Below, one piece after another: positions 54,573 to 63,986 of a DNA stretch of 64,000 nucleotides; position 1 is the stretch's first letter, and each line of letters opens with the position of its first letter. The stretch lies in NCBI GenBank assembly GCA_947495125.1, contig CANLXL010000001.1, forward strand, positions 1 through 64,000, read 5' to 3'. The notes under the pieces are model-generated. The model was not told where the DNA came from. It did no database searches and saw nothing but the letters and a program-made list of their open reading frames with translations. The position numbers were made by a program, and so were the translations under genes. This DNA comes from an uncultured Flaviramulus sp. (GTDB taxonomy: Bacteria; Bacteroidota; Bacteroidia; Flavobacteriales; Flavobacteriaceae).

Positions 54573-55424
54573 ATGAAAAAAACACTGCTATGCCTTATAA
54601 TCGCCATCATAGGATCCGGCACTATAGGAGGGCAAACAAATAATACGACAGAAGGCTACAAAAACGGGACGCTTTTACTTATTGGAGGTGGAAAAACCAA
54701 CATGGATATCATGAAGGAGTTTCTCAAACTCGCTGGCGGAGATTCAGCAAAAATCGTCGTGATTCCAACCGCTAGCGTTATAAACAATACCATAGACACA
54801 CTGGGAATTAAAACCTATTTCAAAAAGATTGGATTTAACCATGTGACTGTATTACATACCAGTAATCCATCTGAAGCTAATAAAGAGCATTTTATCAGGC
54901 CTATTAAATCTGCAACAGGAATATTTTTTACCGGAGGAAGACAATGGCGTATTGCTGACGGTTTTTTAAATACGAAAGCTCATGATGAAATGTTCAAATT
55001 ACTTGACCGGGATGGTGTTATAGCGGGGTCGTCTGCCGGTGCTACCATTCAAGGCTCATATTTGGCTCGCGGAGATACGAAAAACAATCAAATTATGATG
55101 GGCGATCATGAAGTTGGCCTAGGGTTTATTAGCAATATAGCTATTGATCAGCATGTTATGGCAAGAAATCGACAATTTGATATGTTCGACATTCTTAAAA
55201 ACAAACCACACCTTTTAGGTATAGGGATTGATGAAGGGACAGCCATAAAAGTACAAGCAAATACCTTTGAAGTGCTGGGAGAAAGCTATGTTATTGTTTA
55301 CGACAATACATTCTGGTCTCGCGAAGGCATAGATCTAAAGACCTTACCCCAGAAGAATAGTATGTTCTATTTTCTTCAGAGTGGAGATAAATACAATTTA
55401 AAAGAAAGAAAAACAATTAAATAA
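54573..55424 (+). CDS. cyanophycinase-like peptidase (family S51)
   Basis: The 283-residue protein has a signal peptide (about 1-20) and the S51 fold: LLIGGGKTNMDIMKEFLKLAG, IFFTGGRQWRIADGF, and the nucleophile serine in VIAGSSAGATIQGSYL. Family members cut cyanophycin (multi-L-arginyl-poly-aspartate) to beta-Asp-Arg, or alpha-aspartyl dipeptides. No cyanophycin synthetase is present, so an external nitrogen-rich polymer or peptide is a likelier substrate. The GH92 gene starts three bases after its stop, so the two are co-translated. Confidence 0.87.
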   Translation: MKKTLLCLIIAIIGSGTIGGQTNNTTEGYKNGTLLLIGGGKTNMDIMKEFLKLAGGDSAKIVVIPTASVINNTIDTLGIKTYFKKIGFNHVTVLHTSNPSEANKEHFIRPIKSATGIFFTGGRQWRIADGFLNTKAHDEMFKLLDRDGVIAGSSAGATIQGSYLARGDTKNNQIMMGDHEVGLGFISNIAIDQHVMARNRQFDMFDILKNKPHLLGIGIDEGTAIKVQANTFEVLGESYVIVYDNTFWSREGIDLKTLPQKNSMFYFLQSGDKYNLKERKTIK

Positions 55425-55427
55425 TTT

Positions 55428-57728
55428 ATGAATCGTTATCAACATTTTTTTAAGAACAGTATGATTTTATGTGTGTTTACACTATGCCTTTTTTCCTGTG
55501 AAAAAAAATTGAAACAACACGAGCATGAACAAATCAAAAATCTTGATGTATTGAGCTATGTCGATCCGTTTATCGGAACGGGTTTTCACGGGCACACCTT
55601 TCCGGGTCCGGTTATGCCTCATGGGATGGTACAACTAGGTCCGGACACTAAATTAAACGGATGGGATGCCTCCAGCGGGTATCATAATGATGATAATACT
55701 ATATATGGTTTCTCACACACCCACTTAAGCGGAACCGGTATTGGTGATATGGGCGATGTTTTACTACTTCCCTTTACAGGTGAGCGCAACGACAAACCGG
55801 TAGCTACATTTAACAAAAACGACGAACTGGCTGAAGTAGGTTATTACAAGGTTAAATTCAACAACTATGAAGTTCAAGCTGAATTAGCCGTTACAGAGCG
55901 TGTTGGCCTGCACAAATATACTTTTGAGAAAGACACCAAAAGCCGCTTATTATTTGACCTTAGTCATACGCTTCAACGCACATGGGGGAACAGTAATGTT
56001 ATTAATGAATTAGAGTTTATAAACGATCGTACGATCAGGGGTCTAAAACACACTAAGGGTTGGGCAAACGACCATAAAGTATACTTCTATGCAGAGTTCT
56101 CGACCCCCTTTCAAATCGATTATATTAACGTAGATCAAAGTGGATCTGATAGTATTAATAAGAAAACATATGAAGGTACAGATGTCTACGCCTACCTGAG
56201 CTTCAGTGAACTTGATAATAAACCCCTACTTATAAAGGTTGGTATTTCCTCAGTTGACTTAGAAGGTGCCAAAAAGAATATGCGTGCTGAATTACCCCAC
56301 TGGGATTTCACCGAGGTTGTAAAAAAGACTAAAGAAGTATGGAAAAATGAGCTCAAACGTATTATCGTAAAGACTGATAATCAAGAAATTTTAACCACAT
56401 TTTATACGGCACTGTATCATAGTATGATTGCGCCTATGATTCATCAAGATGTTGATGGTCGTTATAGGGGTATGGATAAAAAGATTCATCAAGCGGGAGA
56501 CAATCAAATTAATTATACAGTCTATTCCTTATGGGATACTTTTAGGGCTTTACACCCCTTAATGACCATCATTGACGAACCCAAATCTGCACAATGGGTA
56601 AACAATCTTTTACTTAAATATCAGGAAGGAGGCTTACTGCCAAAATGGCCCTTAGCTTCGAACTACACAGGTACTATGGTGGGTTATCCGGCTGTAGCGA
56701 ATATCGCCGACGCCTTAAGCAAAAAAATACCAGGTATAGATAAAGATCTGGCATTAAAAGCTGCCCTAACAAGTGCCTCTTACAATCCGAAGTTATTAAA
56801 TACCATGAAAGAGCCAAGAAAAGAGCGTTTAATGACATTACATAATAAGTTTATTAATGAGGGGAAACACATTCCTTCAGATAAGGTAGGAGCATCGGTA
56901 ACTTACGGATTAGAAAACGCTTACTACGATTGGTGTATTGCTCAAATTGCTAAACAAAATAATAACCCCAAAATCGTTGAAGAGTTTGAAAAACGTGCTC
57001 TAAACTATAAGCAATATTTCGACACAGAAACCGGATTTATGAGAGGAAAAAATGAAGACGGCAGCTGGGTTACACCTTTCAATCCTAAATATTCAGATCA
57101 TGAAAACTCAGACTATGTTGAAGGCAATGCATGGCAATGGACCTGGTTTGTGCCTCATGATGTTGACGGGCTTTCTAAACTATACGGAGAAAAAGAAAGA
57201 TTCATTGCAAAACTGGATACACTTTTTACAACCTCGTCTACCATCGATGGAGAAAATGCAAGTAGCGATATTACCGGTTTAATAGGTCAGTATGCACATG
57301 GCAACGAACCAAGTCATCATATTGCTTATTTATATACCCATGCCGGTCAACCTTGGAAAACACAAGCATTAATAGACCAGATACTCAAAGAATTTTATAC
57401 AACAGCACCCGATGGTATTATTGGTAATGAAGATTGCGGACAAATGTCTGCATGGTATATCATGAATGCTATGGGGTTTTATCAGATTGCTCCGGGAAAT
57501 CCAACTTATACTATTGGTCGACCCTTATTTGACCAGGTAAAAATACCTCTGGCTGATAATAAAATGTTCTCCATTATCACAAAAAATAACAGCAGTGAAA
57601 ACAAATATGTACAGCGGGTATTCTTAAATGAGCAAGAGATTAACGACTTGTCTTTTACTCACGATGACATTAAAATCGGAAGTACATTAACTATTGAGAT
57701 GGGGAACATTCCTAAAAAACAGGAATGA
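55428..57728 (+). CDS. GH92 family alpha-1,2-mannosidase-like lipoprotein
   Basis: The 766-residue protein has a lipoprotein signal (LFSCEKK, Cys about 24) and the GH92 start YVDPFIGTGFHGHTFPGPVMP. The catalytic domain contains WDTFRALHPL, then GYPAVANIADAL, YVEGNAWQWTWFVPHD and GNEDCGQMSAWYIM, with the acidic residues and calcium site of the family. GH92 enzymes remove alpha-mannose from glycans. It is probably outer-membrane attached, and its coupling to the S51 peptidase gene suggests use of glycoprotein-like material. Confidence 0.93.
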   Translation: MNRYQHFFKNSMILCVFTLCLFSCEKKLKQHEHEQIKNLDVLSYVDPFIGTGFHGHTFPGPVMPHGMVQLGPDTKLNGWDASSGYHNDDNTIYGFSHTHLSGTGIGDMGDVLLLPFTGERNDKPVATFNKNDELAEVGYYKVKFNNYEVQAELAVTERVGLHKYTFEKDTKSRLLFDLSHTLQRTWGNSNVINELEFINDRTIRGLKHTKGWANDHKVYFYAEFSTPFQIDYINVDQSGSDSINKKTYEGTDVYAYLSFSELDNKPLLIKVGISSVDLEGAKKNMRAELPHWDFTEVVKKTKEVWKNELKRIIVKTDNQEILTTFYTALYHSMIAPMIHQDVDGRYRGMDKKIHQAGDNQINYTVYSLWDTFRALHPLMTIIDEPKSAQWVNNLLLKYQEGGLLPKWPLASNYTGTMVGYPAVANIADALSKKIPGIDKDLALKAALTSASYNPKLLNTMKEPRKERLMTLHNKFINEGKHIPSDKVGASVTYGLENAYYDWCIAQIAKQNNNPKIVEEFEKRALNYKQYFDTETGFMRGKNEDGSWVTPFNPKYSDHENSDYVEGNAWQWTWFVPHDVDGLSKLYGEKERFIAKLDTLFTTSSTIDGENASSDITGLIGQYAHGNEPSHHIAYLYTHAGQPWKTQALIDQILKEFYTTAPDGIIGNEDCGQMSAWYIMNAMGFYQIAPGNPTYTIGRPLFDQVKIPLADNKMFSIITKNNSSENKYVQRVFLNEQEINDLSFTHDDIKIGSTLTIEMGNIPKKQE

Positions 57729-57753
57729 TTTCATAACGAAAAATACGCAACAC

Positions 57754-57790
57754 AAAAAAAGCCGGTAAAATTCAATTACCGGCTTTTTTA
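57754..57790. terminator. terminator after the GH92 gene
   Basis: AAAAAAAGCCGGTAA (57754-57768) pairs with TTACCGGCTTTTTT (57777-57790). T-runs occur on both strands. The remaining 200 bp to the next, convergent gene show no further feature. Confidence 0.85.
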
Positions 57791-57993
57791 ACCAACTAAT
57801 AACTAACCAAACTAATTTACTTATTTAAAGTCTACTCAATCCTTTAAGTAGTTTCTCTTAATATGAAATTCTCTACAAAGAGACCCTTTTTAGTTCAGTT
57901 AATTATCCATATTTAGAAATATTTAACGCTTCAAATTATAGTTTTATATTTTATTTAAGAAATAAGAATTGACTTGTTAAATTTTTAAGAAAC

Positions 57994-58818
57994 TTAAGGG
58001 CATATTTTTTTTATTTGTTCATGATATAATTCAAAATCAACTAAATTATTGTGCCCTGCTCCATCAATTTTAACAAACGATCTTAAGGTCTTTGGAGCTT
58101 CATGAAACAGTTTTTTAGCAGATTGCATAGAAATCACCTCATCTTCAGTACCATGAAACATATAAATTGGACAAGTTACCTTTTTTATAAACTGAAAACT
58201 CGGGAACTCATATCGCATTAATTTTTCAACCGGAAAGATTGGAAATCGCGATATGGCTACGTCTACGATGCTATAATAAGGTGTTTCCAGTATGAGCTGC
58301 TTAGGAGTATTATTTGAAGCCAGATAACTCGCTATTCCTGTTCCTAAAGATCTGCCATAAAGCGTTATTTCATTTTCGGCATATCTCGCTTTTAAATACG
58401 TATAGCAATATTGTGCATCATCATAAAAAGCCTGCTCACTTAAGATTCCTGTACTTTTTCCATAGGTTCTATAATCCATTATTAGAACATCATAGCTCAA
58501 TGCTACGAAATACTCTGCAATATTTCCCCATCTGGATAGATCACCTGCATTACCATGAAAATATAATATGACACCTTTGGGGTTTTCTGTTTTAAAATGA
58601 ATAGCATTTATAACAGCACCATCATTCATTTTAAAAAACAACTCTTCAAAAGGGTACGTAAATTCAAAGGTGAAATCCTGTTCCAAAACCGTAGGTAAGA
58701 ATAGCATTTTTTCTTGCAAAAAATATAATAAAGATCCAAGCATAATATAAATACCTAATAAAACAATAAATCCTTTTTTAAACCTTTGTTTTAGTTGCTT
58801 TTGATGTGTGTTTAACAT
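57994..58818 (-). CDS. membrane-anchored alpha/beta hydrolase (BEM46/ABHD12-like)
   Basis: The 274-residue protein has an N-terminal membrane helix (about 14-34) and an outward or cytoplasmic hydrolase domain: LYFHGNAGDLSRWG, nucleophile YGRSLGTGIASYL, acid in HGTEDEVIS and histidine in GAGHNNLVDF. The family resembles eukaryotic BEM46/ABHD13 proteins, many of which are lipid or thioester hydrolases. Its start overlaps the upstream paralogue by 41 bp. The two share about the same length and motifs. Confidence 0.87.
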   Translation of the reverse strand: MLNTHQKQLKQRFKKGFIVLLGIYIMLGSLLYFLQEKMLFLPTVLEQDFTFEFTYPFEELFFKMNDGAVINAIHFKTENPKGVILYFHGNAGDLSRWGNIAEYFVALSYDVLIMDYRTYGKSTGILSEQAFYDDAQYCYTYLKARYAENEITLYGRSLGTGIASYLASNNTPKQLILETPYYSIVDVAISRFPIFPVEKLMRYEFPSFQFIKKVTCPIYMFHGTEDEVISMQSAKKLFHEAPKTLRSFVKIDGAGHNNLVDFELYHEQIKKICP

Positions 58819-59656
58819 GAATACTTGTAGTTGATAAATCTATGGTTTCTTGTGTTCCGTTAAGAATGTCATGAATCATATTGTGGTAGGATTCAAAGTT
58901 ATTTAGGTTTTTATGACCGCCTCCTATCACTGAATGCAACTTAGTACGCTTAGGGTTCACCCGAGATAATTTTACACTCGTTTTAAAAGGAATGAGTTTA
59001 TCATTAGTTCCATGAATAATATGAATAGGACACTGCACATATTTTAGCCATTTATAAGTTGGCAAAGGATATTTTATTAAGACCGAAAGCGGCATAAAAG
59101 GCATATACCGCGCCGTAACTTTTGTTAAACTATAGTAAGGCGCATCTAAAATTAACATTTTAGGATGATTCATAGAAGCTAATTTTGCCGCAAAGCCCGA
59201 TCCTAAAGAGCGACCGTAAAGTATAATCTGGTCTTCTGTGGTTTTTTCTTTTATCTTGTTATAAATGATTTGCAAATCTCTTTTAATAGCTTTTTGCGAA
59301 CGTCTTCCTGTACTTTTTCCAAATCCGCGGTAATCGACCATAAGAACATTATAACCATGTCTGGTAAAATCTACCGCGAACTTTCCCCAACCTTTAATAC
59401 TTTTTGAATTTCCCTTTAGATACAATACCACGCCTCTGCTCTCCCCTTTTGGAAAAAACCGCAATCCATTGATCACCGCACCATCCCTCGTTTTAAGATT
59501 GTATTCTTTGGTCTCCTGATTTTCATAATAAAATTGAAAATCATCCGATAATTTTTCAGGTTTGAATAAAAAATAATCTTGCAAATAATACAAGGCAATA
59601 CTAACAACTATATAAGCGATTAATACAATTATAATAATATGTAACCAATACGGCAT
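58778..59656 (-). CDS. membrane-anchored alpha/beta hydrolase, paralogue
   Basis: The ATG at 59656 (MPYWLHIIII) is preferred over a TTG at 59677; it gives 292 residues. The N-terminal helix (about 4-24) is followed by LYLKGNSKSIKGWG, nucleophile YGRSLGSGFAAKL, acid in HGTNDKLIP and histidine in GGGHKNLNNF. Close similarity to the next gene points to a tandem duplication. The two are translationally coupled by a 41-bp overlap, so they may act together. Confidence 0.87.
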   Translation of the reverse strand: MPYWLHIIIIVLIAYIVVSIALYYLQDYFLFKPEKLSDDFQFYYENQETKEYNLKTRDGAVINGLRFFPKGESRGVVLYLKGNSKSIKGWGKFAVDFTRHGYNVLMVDYRGFGKSTGRRSQKAIKRDLQIIYNKIKEKTTEDQIILYGRSLGSGFAAKLASMNHPKMLILDAPYYSLTKVTARYMPFMPLSVLIKYPLPTYKWLKYVQCPIHIIHGTNDKLIPFKTSVKLSRVNPKRTKLHSVIGGGHKNLNNFESYHNMIHDILNGTQETIDLSTTSIHVKHTSKATKTKV

Positions 59657-59819
59657 TCCAAAATTATTTCTATACAAGATATAAAATTTAAAACTATAGA
59701 AAATTTCATTTTTATCAATTCTGACCCCAATACGTTAAAAAAATACTAATGTTTTGTACAAAATCTTGAGAAAAGATTGTTTTATCCTATTTTCGGCAAA
59801 ATTTTTAAACCTTAAAACC

Positions 59820-62324
59820 TTGAAATATTCTACAATCAAAATTTTACTATTAACATGTACGATAGTATTAGCTTCATGTAATACGGCAAAAAAAACTGCT
59901 GAAGCAGAAGCTGCTAAGAAAGCAGAAGCCGCGAAAAAAGCTAAAGACAAACCTAAGCCCAAAAAAGACGCTATAAAACCTTATGATAAGGTAATTACTA
60001 AAGATGCTAAAAGCGATGAAGGCCTTTTTATGGTCCATAATATTGATGACAAATATTTTTATGAAATTCCTGACACACTTTTCGACAGAGAAATGCTTAT
60101 GGTCACCAGAATAGCAAAAACAGCATCTGGAATTGGCTTTGGAGGAGGAAAACAAAACACTCAGGTTTTAAGATGGCAGAAAAAGGGCAAAAAGGTTTTA
60201 CTTCGTGTGGTATCGCACAACGTTGTTGCAGACAAAGACTTACCTGTTCATGAAGCGGTGGTAAACTCTAATTTTGAACCGATTCTTTTTTCCTTCCCAA
60301 TAAAAGCATTTAGTAAAGACTCTCTGAATACGGTTATCGATGCAACAGATTTATTTACCAAAGACGTAAAAGCTTTAGGATTACCCGATTTTAGAAGAAA
60401 ACAATATAAAGCCGGTCGTCCGGAATCGGACAAATCCTTTATTGAAAGCATTAACAGTTATCCATTGAATATTGAAGCACGTCATGTAAAAACGTACCCT
60501 GCTGGATCACCTCCTTCTAATGCGAGTACAGGAACGATTTCTATTGAAATCAATAATTCCATGGTGTTACTACCTAAAACTCCAATGAAACGCCGTTATT
60601 TTGATGAGCGTGTTGGGTGGTTTACCAGTAGCCAGATTGATTACGGGTCTGAAGCTCAAAAAAGTAAAACACTAACTTTTTTGGATCGTTGGAGACTAGA
60701 GGTAAAAGATGAAGATCTTGAGAAATTTAAACGCGGAGAGCTTGTTGAACCTAAAAAGCCGATCATATATTACATAGATAGAGCCACCCCAAAAAAATGG
60801 CGCAAATACCTTAAAGATGGTATCGAAGACTGGCAAGTTGCTTTTGAAGCTGCCGGTTTTAAAAATGCAATTATCGCAAAGGACCCGCCAACCAAAGAAG
60901 AAGACCCGGAATGGTCACCTGAAGATGTGCGGTATTCTGTGGTACGGTATTTAGCTTCTCCAATACCAAATGCTAATGGACCTCATGTAAGTGACCCGCG
61001 CTCAGGAGAAATATTGGAATCCGATATTAACTGGTATCATAATGTTATGAGTTTATTAAATGGATGGTTCTTTACACAAACAGCAGCGGTAAATCCGGAT
61101 GCACGTACTATGGAGTTTAAGGACGAGGTTATGGGCGAACTTATTAAGTTTGTATCTTCTCACGAAGTTGGACATACTTTGGGCTTACCTCATAATATGG
61201 GTAGTAGTTCTGCGTACAAAGTTGAAGATCTTCGTAATGCAGAGTTCACAAAAAAATATGGCACTGCTCCTTCCATTATGGATTATGCACGTTTTAATTA
61301 CATCGCACAACCGGAAGACAAAGGCGTTTCATTATTTCCTAATATTGGGGTGTATGATAAATACGCTATCAACTGGGGATACCGTCCTATTTTGGAAGCG
61401 AAAACAGCTGAAGATGAAAAGAAAACACTAGATAGCTGGATTTTAGAACATGCCGGTGATCCTTTATACAGATTTGGGCATCAACAAGCTGGTGGTGTTG
61501 TCGATCCTAGCTCACAAACCGAAGATCTAGGTGACGATGCTATCAAAGCCAGTACCTATGGTATTGCCAATTTAAAACGTGTTGTACCAAACTTAATTGA
61601 GTGGACCTCTGAGGAAGGCAAGAACTATGACGATTTAGAAACCATGTATGGTCATGTTTTTTCGCAGTTTGGAAGATATATGGGGCATGTGTCCTCTAAC
61701 ATTGGAGGTGTTTATGAACATTATAAAACGTCTGACCAGGAAGGTGCTGTTTATACGCATGTTGATAAAACCCACCAACGTAACTGTCTTAAGTTTATCA
61801 ACGATCAATTATTTAAAACCCCAACCTGGCTCATTGACGAAAATATCATCAATAAAATTGAATATTCCGGAATTACCGAGCGTATTAGAGCCACACAAGT
61901 AAGAGCTCTGGATAACATTTTGAATTTGGGTAGAATGATGCGTATGGTTGAAAACGAAACCTTAAATGGTAATGAAGCTTATAGTTTAGTTAGTATGATG
62001 AACGATCTACGCCGCGGTATATGGTCTGAATTAAGATCCGGTAGAAGCATTAGTGTTTATCGCAGAAATCTTCAACGCGCCCATGTTGAACGCTTGATTT
62101 CCTTATTAAGCGCCTCTGATGTTAGAAAGAGAAATGGTTCCGCTTATGTTAAGAGTACTGCAGTTACCGTAAAGCAATCGGATATTATTCCTGTGGTTAG
62201 AGGTGAGTTAAACCGTATTAAGCGAGCAGCTCAAAATGCTTCCGGGGTTGCATCGAATACCATAGACCGCTATCATTTGCAAGATATTGCGAAACGTATT
62301 GAAAGCGCATTGGACCCTAAATAA
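59820..62324 (+). CDS. zinc-dependent metalloprotease lipoprotein (DUF5117/DUF5118 type)
   Basis: The start is set at TTG 59820, which gives a compact lipoprotein signal (KYSTIKILLLTCTIVLASC; modified Cys at 20). An upstream in-frame TTG would add 22 unlikely residues. An Ala/Lys-rich coiled linker follows (about 24-50). The metzincin site HEVGHTLGLPH lies at 448-458 with the Met-turn in SIMDYARF. At about 834 residues it matches the large Bacteroidota lipoprotein proteases that carry DUF5117/DUF5118 before the catalytic domain. It faces outward and probably degrades proteins; the target is unknown. Confidence 0.9.
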   Translation: MKYSTIKILLLTCTIVLASCNTAKKTAEAEAAKKAEAAKKAKDKPKPKKDAIKPYDKVITKDAKSDEGLFMVHNIDDKYFYEIPDTLFDREMLMVTRIAKTASGIGFGGGKQNTQVLRWQKKGKKVLLRVVSHNVVADKDLPVHEAVVNSNFEPILFSFPIKAFSKDSLNTVIDATDLFTKDVKALGLPDFRRKQYKAGRPESDKSFIESINSYPLNIEARHVKTYPAGSPPSNASTGTISIEINNSMVLLPKTPMKRRYFDERVGWFTSSQIDYGSEAQKSKTLTFLDRWRLEVKDEDLEKFKRGELVEPKKPIIYYIDRATPKKWRKYLKDGIEDWQVAFEAAGFKNAIIAKDPPTKEEDPEWSPEDVRYSVVRYLASPIPNANGPHVSDPRSGEILESDINWYHNVMSLLNGWFFTQTAAVNPDARTMEFKDEVMGELIKFVSSHEVGHTLGLPHNMGSSSAYKVEDLRNAEFTKKYGTAPSIMDYARFNYIAQPEDKGVSLFPNIGVYDKYAINWGYRPILEAKTAEDEKKTLDSWILEHAGDPLYRFGHQQAGGVVDPSSQTEDLGDDAIKASTYGIANLKRVVPNLIEWTSEEGKNYDDLETMYGHVFSQFGRYMGHVSSNIGGVYEHYKTSDQEGAVYTHVDKTHQRNCLKFINDQLFKTPTWLIDENIINKIEYSGITERIRATQVRALDNILNLGRMMRMVENETLNGNEAYSLVSMMNDLRRGIWSELRSGRSISVYRRNLQRAHVERLISLLSASDVRKRNGSAYVKSTAVTVKQSDIIPVVRGELNRIKRAAQNASGVASNTIDRYHLQDIAKRIESALDPK

Positions 62325-62346
62325 GAGAAAAAGAGAATATACTTTT

Positions 62347-62380
62347 AAAAGAAGGCTTCAATTTAATTGGAGCCTTCTTT
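62347..62380. terminator. bidirectional terminator between convergent genes
   Basis: AAAAGAAGGCTTCAAT and ATTGGAGCCTTCTTTT pair with one mismatch. The right arm overlaps the last codons and stop of the GDYXXLXY gene, and T-runs exist on both strands. Confidence 0.75.
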
Positions 62381-62935
62381 TTTTTCTACAAAGTCTTTTA
62401 TAGAAACTTGGTTAATTATAACATCATCTAATACAGCTTCACCTTCTTTCACATATACCAAGGCATACGCAGAGTTTGGCACAGAATCGCGCTGACTGTT
62501 TCTTACGGCTAACTCGGCATCATAGGCTTTGGTTTCTTCCATATAATAACGATCAAAAGGAAGATTAAAATGAAGTTCGGCTTCATTTCTGTTATACCAA
62601 TTTACTTCAGCCATTACATAATCTTTATGACCTTTCAATTCAAACTTACTAACTTGATTTACCTGAGCAAAACCCAAACTGTCCTGGTTCAAATAAACGT
62701 AGACATCTTCTCCATAATTCCACAATGAATCACTAGTTTTAAAAGTATCAACTTCATAATTTAAAACAATGTATTTTCCTCTGAATGGATCACTCGGGTC
62801 TATAGGTTGGGTCTTAAATTTATATGCCACGCCGGTGTCTATAATTTTCTCCTGGTTAAAAATCATTTGTGCTGGTACAAATATTTGTACTAGAGCAACT
62901 ATTATGAATATTACTAATAGGTTAATTGTTTTCAT
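62363..62935 (-). CDS. GDYXXLXY domain-containing protein
   Basis: The 190-residue protein has an N-terminal membrane helix or signal anchor (about 5-25). The family motif appears as PSDPFRGKYIVLNYE, a variant of G-D-Y-x-x-L-x-Y with Lys for Asp. Family members often sit with a DUF4401/DUF2157 membrane protein; here the partner upstream is a TIGR02117 protein 11 bp away. Function is unknown. Confidence 0.85.
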   Translation of the reverse strand: MKTINLLVIFIIVALVQIFVPAQMIFNQEKIIDTGVAYKFKTQPIDPSDPFRGKYIVLNYEVDTFKTSDSLWNYGEDVYVYLNQDSLGFAQVNQVSKFELKGHKDYVMAEVNWYNRNEAELHFNLPFDRYYMEETKAYDAELAVRNSQRDSVPNSAYALVYVKEGEAVLDDVIINQVSIKDFVEKKEGSN

Positions 62936-62946
62936 TTTATTGTTCT

Positions 62947-63594
62947 TTAATCTTTATACTTATTGATAACTCCAAAATCAAAAGGTGTCCAATAACAACT
63001 TTTTAATCCGCTCTCTTTAAAGGCTGAATTTACCCAAGAATTACAAGTTTTAATGCAAGAGTAACTCCCATTAGCTTTGTAAAAATCGTCATTAAAAGCA
63101 TAGCCTTTATTTTCTAAAATTACTTTATTGCCATCTTTATCAAGCTGAAAAGAATTCAAAATATACCTATTCAGTTTTAATAATTGTTGTTCATTTAAGG
63201 AAACGACATCCCATTCCGGGTGTTTTCGTGAAAGTTTTGTCAAATGAATCAGCGTGTTACTATTTAAAAACATTGCACTAATTGCATTTTTAAAAGTTAA
63301 ATCATTCCAAGTTGGAGTATTCAAATAAAAATTCTCATCACCCCAACCAAACGATAAATATTCTTCATCCTTCATATTAAGACCTTCTTTAAGGCCATCT
63401 TCAATATCATTTATTGCAATAATAATATCCAAATGAACACCATTTGTGTTTAAGTATATAGTCTTGCTTCTATTTGAATTTAAATCATCTTTATTAACAG
63501 TTATTGAAGTTAACGCAAGTGCAATTAAAAGATAAACTACAGGAAACATTAAAATTCCTAGAATCAATTTCAATATGTATTTCAACAATTTCAT
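62947..63594 (-). CDS. TIGR02117 (DUF2459) family protein
   Basis: The 215-residue protein has an N-terminal membrane helix (about 8-30) and the TIGR02117 pattern: TIYLNTNGVHLDIIIAI, LSFGWGDENFYLNTPTW and CIKTCNSWVNSAFKESGL. Role is unknown; conserved Cys, His and Asn suggest a papain-like or NlpC-like fold by pattern only. It starts within the stop of the preceding gene (TAATG), so it is translationally coupled. Confidence 0.85.
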   Translation of the reverse strand: MKLLKYILKLILGILMFPVVYLLIALALTSITVNKDDLNSNRSKTIYLNTNGVHLDIIIAINDIEDGLKEGLNMKDEEYLSFGWGDENFYLNTPTWNDLTFKNAISAMFLNSNTLIHLTKLSRKHPEWDVVSLNEQQLLKLNRYILNSFQLDKDGNKVILENKGYAFNDDFYKANGSYSCIKTCNSWVNSAFKESGLKSCYWTPFDFGVINKYKD

Positions 63595-63986
63595 TATTTA
63601 ATTGCTTTTTTTCTTTGCTTTTTTAACATGATATAATTTGTAGAAAAGAAGCCAATACCAACCCCAACAAATAATAACCCTCTAATCACAAAACTCACAT
63701 CCGTATCAAAAAAGCGACAGGTTATAAGCGCTGCTATAATCAATAGTCCATAATTCAGAATCCCAAAATGAAATTTATCCGCTCCAATTTTTATAACAGT
63801 TATACCTAGGGTTAGAATTAACACATTAATAAGTAAGATTGGCACAATACTATTCACTAACCCGATAAAGAAAAACAGGGCAAAAAGAACAAAAACATAC
63901 TGAAACATATTAAATTTCTCAATCCATTTTTTTACATATGAAAATGCTATAACGCCAAGGGTTACCAAAAAGAGAACTATTACCAT
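63594..63986 (-). CDS. hypothetical membrane protein
   Basis: The 130-residue protein has four predicted membrane helices (about 2-20, 27-62 as two, 76-90 and 98-118) and a basic C-terminus (LKKQRKKAIK). I do not recognise the family. It is the first visible gene of a three-gene unit with the TIGR02117 and GDYXXLXY genes and overlaps the next by one base. The promoter may lie outside the window, 14 bp away. Confidence 0.65.
   Translation of the reverse strand: MVIVLFLVTLGVIAFSYVKKWIEKFNMFQYVFVLFALFFFIGLVNSIVPILLINVLILTLGITVIKIGADKFHFGILNYGLLIIAALITCRFFDTDVSFVIRGLLFVGVGIGFFSTNYIMLKKQRKKAIK

Noticed and set aside
54573-55424. Cyanophycin storage system
   Set aside because: No cyanophycin synthetase is in the window and the peptidase is exported, so storage use inside the cell is unlikely.
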